In this document: positions 43,815 to 51,800 of the stretch, piece by piece
How the letters are laid out: the number at the start of each line of letters is the position of its first letter
Position numbering within the stretch: position 1 is the first letter of the stretch
Origin: CAYMCO01 sp964388955
GTDB lineage: Bacteria; Chloroflexota; Anaerolineae; Anaerolineales; E44-bin32
Direction: 5' to 3'
Assembly: GCA_964388955.1 (NCBI GenBank)
Contig: CAYMCO010000006.1
Span: 1-64,000 of the forward strand
DNA length: 64,000 nucleotides
Notes under the pieces: model-generated
What the model was told of the DNA's origin: nothing
The model's database searches: none
What the model saw: only the letters and a program-made list of their open reading frames with translations
Position numbers and translations under genes: made by a program

Positions 43815-44702
43815 ATGGTGGACAGAACGCGAGCAGTGGCGCAGGTCATCGAGCCGCAAATCGTAATAGAGGGCGCTGGAGTGCGGCTGCGGCGCTCCTT
43901 CGGGCCGACGCGGAGCAACCCCTTCGGTCCGTTCCTGTTGTTCGATCATTTTGCCTTCAACGATCCCATCGAGGGGCCCATCGTCGGCTTTCCAATGCAT
44001 CCCCATCGCGGGATCGAGACGGTCACCTACATGCTCGAAGGGAACACCCGCCACCGCGACTCACTGGGGAACGTCGGCGTGATCGGGCCAGGGGACGTGC
44101 AGTGGATGACGAGCGGCAGTGGGATCATGCATGAGGAGATGCCCAAACGCGGCCCCTCTGGCAACGTCTATGGTTTTCAATTGTGGGTAAATCTGCCAAG
44201 GGCGAGGAAGATGAGCCGCCCACGCTACCAGGAAGTGAAGGCTGCGGACATCCCCGAAGTTGAGCTGCCTGGAGCCCGGGTCAGATTGGTGGCGGGTGAT
44301 TTTGGAGGCCGGTCTGGCCCGGTGACGGAAATTGCCGCCCGGCCGATCTACATGGATGTGCGTCTGGAGCGTGACTCTGCCTTCACCCTGCCTGTACCTC
44401 GGGGCCACACCTTGATCACCTATCTGTTCGAGGGGAAGGCTGCGTTCACCCGTTCCGAGATCGCCGCGGACGAGGTGACGGATGCGGTGAGAATGCTGAT
44501 TATGGGCGAGGGCGATACGTTGAGAGTGCGCACGGGATCCGAAGCGGAGGCGCGTTTCATGCTCATGGCCGGTGCCCCTTTTAACGAACCCATCGTCCCC
44601 TATGGCCCCTTCGTGATGAATACCGAAAGCGAAATACGCCAGGCGCTCGCCGATCTGCGGAACGGCACCTTTGTGAAAGAATCCGGCTTGGTGGAAGCTT
44701 GA
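43815..44702 (+). CDS. Pirin-family protein
   Basis: 295 aa; ATG at 43815 has GAGGAGC before it. The bicupin fold metal ligands are present: His-x-His in MHPHRGIETVTYML and His/Glu in GSGIMHEEMP. The second cupin (ITYLFEGKAAF, GEGDTLRVRTG) has no metal set, as usual. Bacterial pirins often act as quercetin 2,3-dioxygenases or iron-dependent regulators of central metabolism; which applies here is unknown. Single-gene transcript with a promoter-like box upstream. Confidence 0.92.
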   Translation: MVDRTRAVAQVIEPQIVIEGAGVRLRRSFGPTRSNPFGPFLLFDHFAFNDPIEGPIVGFPMHPHRGIETVTYMLEGNTRHRDSLGNVGVIGPGDVQWMTSGSGIMHEEMPKRGPSGNVYGFQLWVNLPRARKMSRPRYQEVKAADIPEVELPGARVRLVAGDFGGRSGPVTEIAARPIYMDVRLERDSAFTLPVPRGHTLITYLFEGKAAFTRSEIAADEVTDAVRMLIMGEGDTLRVRTGSEAEARFMLMAGAPFNEPIVPYGPFVMNTESEIRQALADLRNGTFVKESGLVEA

Positions 44703-45002
44703 GGGAACATCGCGGAGGGTTCAGACGCCTCTCGAGGGCAAGTTCACAAGAGGCGCGGGGCAAATGAGCGGCCCAGAGGACAGGCTCAAGCTCCTCATGG
44801 GACTGGCCCTGGTGGGAACTCTGGTTTCCAGCCAAATATCCCCCGGCAGGACTTCGAAGCATCGCCGCAGACGCAGGCATTCGTCACTTTCCAGAGGGGC
44901 GATCCAAGAGGCCTTCGAGGGCCCCCAAGCCGGCGCCGGAAACCTGGGATCTCTACCGAGAGATGGAGTGACCCCGGGCGGATCCAGTGCCAGTGGGGGA
45001 GG
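44703..45002. other. Convergent intergenic region
   Basis: 300 bases between the pirin gene and the NBR1-Ig lipoprotein gene. CGCCTCT (44726-44732) and AGAGGCG (44749-44755) could form a weak hairpin. An 87-codon frame at 44764 runs into the lipoprotein gene and is Arg/Gly/Ser-rich, so I do not call it. Confidence 0.3.
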
Positions 45003-46073
45003 CTATTGCTCTTGCCAGGTGAGGTAGACGCGCGCGCTGCCGATCCGCTCGCCATACTCCAGCGTAATGGTGTGCTTGCCCTCTTCCAGACTGACCGTGG
45101 CGCCCAGCCATCGGATTTCGCTCAGCTCCCATGCGTTGATGAGCAGATTCTTATCGACATATAGCTGGATGGCGTCGTCGGCTCGAACGCGGAATCGATA
45201 GGAACCAGCCTCAAATTCCCGGCGCGAGGTCCAACGCACCGAAAAATGATCCTGCGGCAGTGTAGGGGCGGGAGATCCAAAACCCCAATTGAAATCCACA
45301 GCCGCATCTGTCCGAGTTAGGACGGGCAGCCCGTTGACATTGCCATTGTCGAAGTATTCCGCCGACCATCCGCTCGCCTCCGCCATCTCCGTCGAGATCA
45401 CATCCACCCGCACGACAAGCGGCTGATCTCCGTCCTCTCCAATCCCGAACTGCTCTCCTGCTTCGTTCTGCAGCATCCACTCACCTGAGAAGATGCCGAT
45501 ACCCTCCGGCGCGTTCAGCCGCAGCCGCAGGTCGATGCTCTCGCCTGGCCCGACCGCACGGTCCAAGGGCACCGCATCCGGCCCATTCATGGCCTCACCG
45601 CCGGCGAATACCAATGAATACTCCGTCGACCACGTACATGTGCCCAAATTGGTGATTCGCCAGATCTTGTCGAATACTTGCCCCTCGACCAAACGGGCGA
45701 GGTCCACGACGCCCACATCCACCACATCTCCCCCTCTCAGCGTGCAGGCAACCGTTGTTGGTTCGGGGGATGGGATAGTTGTCTCTGTCGGTAGCTCCGT
45801 CGGGGGGATCGGGCTTGGAAGTGGCGTTGGGCTGGCCTCCGGCGTCGCCGCGGCGGTCGCAGTGATGTCCGCTGCCATATTCGATATCTCGGTGGCTTGG
45901 GCCTGAATTGTCGCCGCGGATAGCGTAGCGAGTTGGGCGGCTTGGTCGGAGCCGCCCGAGCAGGCTGAGATAAGGGCTCCGCCCAAAGCCAGACCCAGGC
46001 CTGCACCTGCCATCTTTACGCAAAGCCGGGCTGTCGTGCCATACATTGTGACGGGCGTGGTCTTGTCGGCCAT
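45003..46073 (-). CDS. Lipoprotein with NBR1-type Ig and PA14-like domains
   Basis: 356 aa. ATG at 46073 is preferred; a GTG at 46082 is possible. The signal region (GLGLALGGALISACSGGS) has a lipobox SAC. An Ala/Thr-rich stretch (IQAQATEISNMAADITATAA) and a Pro/Thr linker follow. Residues ~125-225 form an Ig-like domain of the next-to-BRCA1 type (VFDKIWRITNLGTCTWSTEY, FSGEWMLQNEAGEQFGIG). The last ~130 residues match a PA14-like sugar-binding domain (GWSAEYFDNGNVNG, HFSVRWTSRREFEAG, YRFRVRADDAIQLYVD, KHTITLEY). Likely an extracellular carbohydrate- or wall-binding lipoprotein. Divergent from the first cold-shock gene. Confidence 0.85.
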   Translation of the reverse strand: MADKTTPVTMYGTTARLCVKMAGAGLGLALGGALISACSGGSDQAAQLATLSAATIQAQATEISNMAADITATAAATPEASPTPLPSPIPPTELPTETTIPSPEPTTVACTLRGGDVVDVGVVDLARLVEGQVFDKIWRITNLGTCTWSTEYSLVFAGGEAMNGPDAVPLDRAVGPGESIDLRLRLNAPEGIGIFSGEWMLQNEAGEQFGIGEDGDQPLVVRVDVISTEMAEASGWSAEYFDNGNVNGLPVLTRTDAAVDFNWGFGSPAPTLPQDHFSVRWTSRREFEAGSYRFRVRADDAIQLYVDKNLLINAWELSEIRWLGATVSLEEGKHTITLEYGERIGSARVYLTWQEQ

Positions 46074-46191
46074 CTCGATCACACTCCCTGAAGATCTGGG
46101 GTCATGCAGTTATGGGTTCCCCCATACTATATGACAGAATGACATTATAATCACGCGCGATTGAGCCCTTTACAAGCGGGCAAAATACTGT

Positions 46192-46361
46192 TATTCTGTT
46201 CGCCGAAGGTTGCATGCATGTTCTGCCTGGAAGTCGAAAGATCACAGTCTGAGCTTCTGCAGCTCAGACCTTTTTCGTGGTAGGCCGGCCTCGCCGGTGG
46301 ACCCGACCACCCGGGAACAATCGCTGCACCTAAACTTTTTGCCAGAAGGAGGCAATTCTAG
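46192..46361 (+). promoter_or_regulatory. Promoter and structured 5' leader of first cold-shock gene
   Basis: A -10-like box CTGTTATTCTGTT at 46188-46200 starts a leader of about 160 bases. It contains the block GTTCTGCCTGGAAGTCG at 46220, shared almost letter for letter with the second cold-shock gene, and a perfect 8-base-pair hairpin GTCTGAGC/GCTCAGAC (46247-46269). Long, folded leaders control bacterial csp mRNAs. See the finding on the three leaders. Confidence 0.65.
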
Positions 46362-46571
46362 ATGTCGGAACGAGAGACCGGGACGGTCAAGTGGTTCAAC
46401 AACGGCAAGGGCTACGGCTTCATCGAGCGTGAGTCGGGCGAAGATGTATTCGTCCACTACACCGCCATTCAGGGCGAAGGTTTCCGCAGCCTGGAGGAAG
46501 GCGAGCGGGTCGAGTTCAGCGTGGAACAAGGACCCAAAGGCCTTCAAGCCGCCGGCGTAATCCGGCTGTAA
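46362..46571 (+). CDS. Cold-shock protein
   Basis: 69 aa. ATG follows AAGGAGGCAATTCT. All cold-shock-domain landmarks are present: GTVKWFNNGKGYGFIE (RNP1), DVFVHYTAI (RNP2) and the closing strand VEFSVEQGPKGLQAA. Cold-shock proteins bind single-stranded RNA and keep it unfolded. Two paralogues at 46910 and 55558. Followed by a terminator. Confidence 0.96.
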   Translation: MSERETGTVKWFNNGKGYGFIERESGEDVFVHYTAIQGEGFRSLEEGERVEFSVEQGPKGLQAAGVIRL

Positions 46572-46592
46572 GCCAATCACCCAGTTGAAGAA

Positions 46593-46611
46593 GCCCCCGC
46601 CTAGCGGGGGC
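46593..46611 (+). terminator. Rho-independent terminator of first cold-shock gene
   Basis: GCCCCCGC (46593-46600), loop CTA, GCGGGGGC (46604-46611), then GCTTTCTTCC. 21 bases after the stop. Confidence 0.85.
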
Positions 46612-46732
46612 GCTTTCTTCCTCCATTCCGCCTCGGCGGATGCGGGGGTCGCGCGGCACGGAGTTCGGCACGTTGGAGCAAGGCATCTCTGGCAGCAGCC
46701 AGTTCCCCCTTTTCAATTTGGATAATAGCTGT

Positions 46733-46909
46733 TATGATTTATAGATAGAATGTGGTGGCACGCAAGTTCTGTCTGGAAGTCGCAAGATTAGAGCCCGGGC
46801 TGCTGAGGCTCGGGCGACATTGTTGCACGACCGGTTGCACCGGTGGACCGACTTGGGGAGAACAGCGCAGGCACCAAAGACCCAACTTTGCCATAGGAGG
46901 CAATCGGTA
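46733..46909 (+). promoter_or_regulatory. Promoter and structured 5' leader of second cold-shock gene
   Basis: -10-like box GCTGTTATGATTTA (TATGAT at 46733-46738), the shared block GTTCTGTCTGGAAGTCG at 46766, and a hairpin of GCCCGGGCT with GGCTCGGGC (46793-46815, one or two G-U pairs). Distance from block to start codon is 144 bases. Confidence 0.65.
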
Positions 46910-47119
46910 ATGACTGAGCGAGAGACCGGAACGGTCAAATGGTTCGACAGCGCCAAGGGCTACGGCTTCATTGAGCGCGACTCGGGCGACGATGTGTTCG
47001 TGCACTATTCGGCGATCCTGGGAGTGGGCTTCCGCAACCTGGAAGAAGGCCAGCGCGTGGAATTCACCGTCCAGCAAGGCGAAAAGGGCCCCCAGGCAGC
47101 TTCTGTCACGACCATATAG
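46910..47119 (+). CDS. Cold-shock protein
   Basis: 69 aa, ATG at 46910 after ATAGGAGGCAATCGGTA; a longer frame reaching back to 46820 includes leader sequence. RNP1 is GTVKWFDSAKGYGFIE and RNP2 DVFVHYSAI. About four fifths identical to the protein at 46362, so it is a recent tandem duplicate, including the leader. Followed by a terminator. Confidence 0.95.
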   Translation: MTERETGTVKWFDSAKGYGFIERDSGDDVFVHYSAILGVGFRNLEEGQRVEFTVQQGEKGPQAASVTTI

Positions 47120-47143
47120 CCACACGCCGCAATACTCATTGAG

Positions 47144-47164
47144 AGCCCCCCACTATGGGGGGCT
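47144..47164 (+). terminator. Rho-independent terminator of second cold-shock gene
   Basis: AGCCCCCC (47144-47151), loop ACTAT, GGGGGGCT (47157-47164), then TTCTTGTTC. Confidence 0.85.
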
Positions 47165-47214
47165 TTCTTGTTCGGCAGGCCGCTGGTCGAGGGCGCAACG
47201 GAGGTGGTGGGCAG

Positions 47215-48759
47215 ATGGATGATCGGCACAACGCCAATTGGCGTCTTGAGCAGGCGCGCGCTTATCATCGCGGCACCAAACATCCGCGAGGGAACCTCTT
47301 CCACCCCGGGCACATTTATGATCCTCGCCGGGAGCCGCGAGGCCACAAGATCTATCCTGGGGCATCAGAGACCCCGTTGGGGGCGGTGGCACCGAGCGCC
47401 GGAGCCCCGGCGATGCATGCCATCACGGAGCAGAAGAGACCTGTTCGTGAATCCCCTATCCCGGATTCCAATGACATCGCCCGGATACTGCACTACACGG
47501 GAGGCATTACCAAACGCCTGCGCTTCTCAGGGCTGCCGCGGCCAGTTCCCTTCCGGGCTGCGGCTTGCACCGGCGCTCTGTACCACATCGAGCTGTACGT
47601 GGTTTGTAGAGACCTGTCCGGAATCTCAGCGGGCGTCTACCATTTCGCCCCCGAATCCCACTCCCTCTCCCTGCTGCAGCGGGGAGACCATCGCCGACGG
47701 TTGTGGAGGGCCAGCGGCGAGGAGGATTCGCTCCGGCGTGCGGCTGCAGTGTTGGTTTTCACCGACGCTTATTGGCGCAACGCTTACAAGTACCAGGCGC
47801 GCGAATTCCGGCATACCTTCTGGGACAGCGGGACCATGGCCGCCAACTCGCTCGCCATCTGCGCCGGCCTCGGATTGGATGCCCGGTTGGCGCTGGGCTT
47901 CGCGGATGCAGAGGTGCGCGATCTACTGGGCTTGGGCGACCAGCCTGAATTCCCCGTGATTCTGGTGGCGGTAGGCAAGGATGATAGCGCCCTCCCCCCA
48001 GCGCCCGATCTCGCGCCTTTCCCCGATGCAGAGCAGGGGAGCGAGGGCTATCGGACCAGCTACCCAGGCATCGAAGTGATCCAGTCAGCGAGCGCCTTGA
48101 CGGGCGGTGAGGCGGCGATGAGCTGGAGGCAAGCCACCCTGGAGCTGCCGGTATCGCGGCCAGAGGGGGAGTGGATCCCTCTGACGAAGATGGACGAGGC
48201 CGGGAGCGCCACGCATGAAACCATCGAGGCCGTCATTCAGCGTCGCGGAAGCGCTCGTCGGTTCTTGCGTACCCCTATTTCAGGTGAGGTGATCTCCGGC
48301 TGCCTGGCAGCGGCTGCGGCCCCGCTGGCCAGCGATAGCTTGGGGTCGCCCCTGTCACTCAATCATGGCTATCTGATTGTAAACGCGGTCGCAGGGATTC
48401 CACCTGGATCATATGTTTTCCACCCACGGGAGGGCGGGCTGGAACGGCTGGCGATGGGTGACTTCCGGCGCCAAGCGGGCGATCTGGCGCTCGGCCAGCG
48501 GCTGGCTGCGGATTGCAGCGCCGCGCTTTTCTTCCTCACGGACCTGGAGCCGGTTCTGCAACATTTCGGAAACCGCGGCTACCGAGGGGCGCAGATCCAA
48601 GCGAGCATCGCCGCCGGCCGGATCTATCTGGCTGCCTATGCCCAGCATATTGGAGCGACGGGGCTCACTTTCTACGACGATGCGGTTACCGAGTTCTTCG
48701 CGCCGCATGCCGATGGGAAGAGCGTGATGTTCTTGATCGCGATCGGCAATCCGGCATAG
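47215..48759 (+). CDS. SagB-type double nitroreductase (FMN oxidoreductase)
   Basis: 514 aa; ATG at 47215 has GGAGG about 10 bases upstream. Two nitroreductase-fold halves. The first has the SagB/ThcOx layout: ARAYHRGTKHPRGN, LHYTGGITKR, AAACTGALYHIELYVVCRDL, GVYHFAPESHSLSLLQRGD, then RHTFWDSGTMAANSLAICAG. The second starts IEAVIQRRGSARRFLRTPIS, with IPPGSYVFHPREGGLERL. SagB-like flavoenzymes oxidise azolines to azoles in ribosomal peptide natural products, but many stand alone with unknown role. No cyclodehydratase (YcaO), precursor peptide or protease gene is next to it here. It starts 50 bases after the cold-shock terminator. Confidence 0.88.
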   Translation: MDDRHNANWRLEQARAYHRGTKHPRGNLFHPGHIYDPRREPRGHKIYPGASETPLGAVAPSAGAPAMHAITEQKRPVRESPIPDSNDIARILHYTGGITKRLRFSGLPRPVPFRAAACTGALYHIELYVVCRDLSGISAGVYHFAPESHSLSLLQRGDHRRRLWRASGEEDSLRRAAAVLVFTDAYWRNAYKYQAREFRHTFWDSGTMAANSLAICAGLGLDARLALGFADAEVRDLLGLGDQPEFPVILVAVGKDDSALPPAPDLAPFPDAEQGSEGYRTSYPGIEVIQSASALTGGEAAMSWRQATLELPVSRPEGEWIPLTKMDEAGSATHETIEAVIQRRGSARRFLRTPISGEVISGCLAAAAAPLASDSLGSPLSLNHGYLIVNAVAGIPPGSYVFHPREGGLERLAMGDFRRQAGDLALGQRLAADCSAALFFLTDLEPVLQHFGNRGYRGAQIQASIAAGRIYLAAYAQHIGATGLTFYDDAVTEFFAPHADGKSVMFLIAIGNPA

Positions 48760-48818
48760 GCTGGACCGGGGGGCGGCATTCTTCGAAGCGATTCGATGGT
48801 CGTGACTGGACTTGGCTG

Positions 48819-51800
48819 CTACGGCCGGGTCTGGATCGTGCCGGCGATGATTTCCGCCCGCAGTTGGTCGAGCTCCGCCTTCAGCTCTTCCGAGACCAGA
48901 GCGTCGAGTTTATGGAAGGGTGAGATCGCCACCTCGCCGGTTTCCAGGGTACCGATAAACGTCCCACCCGCAAAGGTCCCCGCCTCGACCGCCTGGGCGG
49001 CTCGCAGCACGCTGACGCGGGCGCGCTTCTCCACGCTCGTGAGAACCACCTGCGCAAACTGGGGCGTGGCCAAGGTCTGATCCACATCCACGCCGATGAT
49101 GTAGCGACCCTCGTGCTTGCTGGCCTCAATCACACTGCCGTAGGTGATGTATGGGCCGCCCACGGGCATGATCACATCCGCGCCTGATTCGATGAATTGG
49201 CGCGTGAACTGTATGCCCTCCGGTGGGCAGCAGAAGTCCCCCACAAAATCACCCGTCCCGCTTTCGGAGTCCCATCCCAGCAGCGTCACATCCGCCCCTT
49301 TGACCGCATTGAAGTGGCGAACTCCGGAGTCGAAGCCGGACATGAAGGCCTCCACGGACGGAATGGCGACGCCGCCATAGGTGGCGACGATGCCTGTCCG
49401 GCTGACGGCGGCCGCCAGGTACCCCGCCAGGAAGGCTGCCTGATCGGGGGCATACAATTGGATCCACATATTGTCCGGCGGGTCATCTACGGGGATGTCA
49501 ATCAACTGAAAGGCGAGATCCGGATTTGCTTGCGCGGCGTTCTTTGTCATGCCGGCAAACACCGTCCCCGGGGAAACGATCAAGTCGCAGTTGGAGCGCA
49601 GCAGCCGCTGCATCGCCCGAGGCGGGTCGTCGAGAAATTCCGACTCATACACGAAATGATCCCAGCCAAGTTCGTCGGACACCAGCAGGATGCCCTCATA
49701 GCTCTCTTGGCCATACCCCCCGTCGTAGACCCCGGCCGCCTCTGTAAATTCACATATCCTGTGCCCTTGCGGCGGGGGAAGGTATTCCGCCACCTCGGTC
49801 CTCTCATAGGCCGTGCAATCCTCACCCATCAGATAAACCCGGCACTCGTCGGCCGTAAAATCGCGGCCCACCCTGCCGCGCGCCATTTGCGCGAGCTTGT
49901 CGACATCGCTCGCCAGCAGGTAGATACCCTTCGAGTCGGAGATCGCGAGAACATCCTCCGTCGGGGAGAAGGCGACCCGCGAGGGGCTTTCCCATCCAGC
50001 CGGCGACAGGGAAAGCAGCTCCTCCCCGCTCCTGCTGTCCCATAGGCGCAGGCTGCCATCGGCGCCGACGGTGGCAACCTGCGAGCCATCCCGGCTGAAG
50101 GCGATGTCCTTTACAGGGGCGTCATGCCCAACAAGATCGATTGATTGATCTGGTGCGTCCAGGCCCCAGATCCGGGCCGTGCCGTCTTCGCTCGCAGAAG
50201 CCAATCGCGAGCCCTTTGGGCCGAAGACCACCTGGTTGATCCGGCCCGTATGCGCCGTCAGGTATAGAACCTGCCCGCTTTCGAGATCCCATACTGTGAT
50301 GTCCCCCCGAATACTTCCCGCGCACAGCCGGTCGCCGCCGGGGCTGAACGCGAGACCCGTCACAGAATCGCCTGCAAGGAGGGGCGTCCCAAGGGCCTTG
50401 CGGTTGGATGGATCCCAAAGCTCGACCACCCCGTCAGAGCCGCCGGCTGCTAGCGTCAAACCGTCGGGAGAAAACGCCACCGCATCGACCCGACCATCTT
50501 GGGGAGGCAGATCGCTCAATGCCTGCTCAGTGGACAAGCTCCAAAGGTGGACACGGTGATCGATCCCGGCGACGGCAGCCATCTGCCCATTCGAAGTGAC
50601 CGCAAGCCTGGTGGCCCAACTGCCTTCTGTATGATCTCCGCCGAGGGACCGCATTTCTCCATTCTCCAGGTCCCAGACGGATGGAGCTGCACGTCCCTGC
50701 AGGCCGGCTACGATCATCTGGCCCTCCGCGCCAAAGGCCAGGGCGGTGACCGCCGTATCAGTGGGGGTGGAGGCTACTTCCCTCGCCAGCGAGATGTTCC
50801 AAATGCGGGCGGTCTGATCCTCCCCGGCTGTGACCAGGCGACGGCCATCCGGAGCGAACGCCACGCTGTAGATGCGATCCGTATGGCCGACCAGGTTGAG
50901 CAGAAGGTCGCCAGTGGCCGCATCCCAAATGTGCCCCTGGCGGTCGACTCCGGCGGAGGCCAGCCATCTGCCGTCCGGGCTGAATGCCAAGTCGCTTGCT
51001 GAGGCTGTGTCCGCATCAATAGAGAGCAGGGGCTCTCCGCCGTCGACAGACCAAATGTAGGCGGTTCCTCGCGGGTTGATGCCCGCGACTCGTCGGCCAT
51101 CGGGGCTCAAGTCGATGGCGCCGACGAAACCGGGTATCCCCTGGATGTCAGGCGGGATATCCTCGATCGTGATCACGGACTCCGGAGTGGGTTGAGCGAT
51201 GCTCCAGAATATGAGCTGCCCCGACAGATCCCCTGCAGCCACATGCCTGCCATCGGGGGTGAAATCCACGGAGGCCATCGGCCAGTCTTCATAGGAGGAG
51301 AGCTTGGCGCGGATTTCAGCCTTATCCCATTCCCAAATCTCAACCATCCCATCCTTGCCAACTGACGCCAGCAGTTTTCCATCCGGGCTGAAGGCGACGT
51401 CCTGCACCCAGTGTGAGTGGCCCTCCAGCTCGCGTATAGGTTCCCCTGAAACGAGATCCCAAACTCGGACAATGCGGTCATTTCCGCCACTGGCCAAATA
51501 CCGGCCCTGGGGGTGGAAATCGACCGCCTTCATGGGTCTGTGCGAGCCCGTATCCAAGAGTAGGCGCTCTTGCCCGCTTCTGGAGTCCCAAATTCGGATG
51601 GTGCCGTCAGCACTGGCCGTAGCCACGAGCTTCCCATCCGGGCTGAACGTGGCGTCAAATATCCGGTCAGTGTGGCCTTCAAGGACCACTTCTGTGCGGG
51701 AGGCGAGGACAGCTTGATGCAGGGCCTCCTGGGCCCGGCGCGGGGCCGGTTCGCCCACGGACGCCGACTCATCCAGCGCCTCCAGGGCGAGCAACATGCT

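Noticed and set aside
44764..45027. 87-codon plus-strand open frame near the pirin gene
   Set aside because: Runs into the antisense of the NBR1-Ig lipoprotein gene, no good ribosome binding site, composition like a shadow frame.
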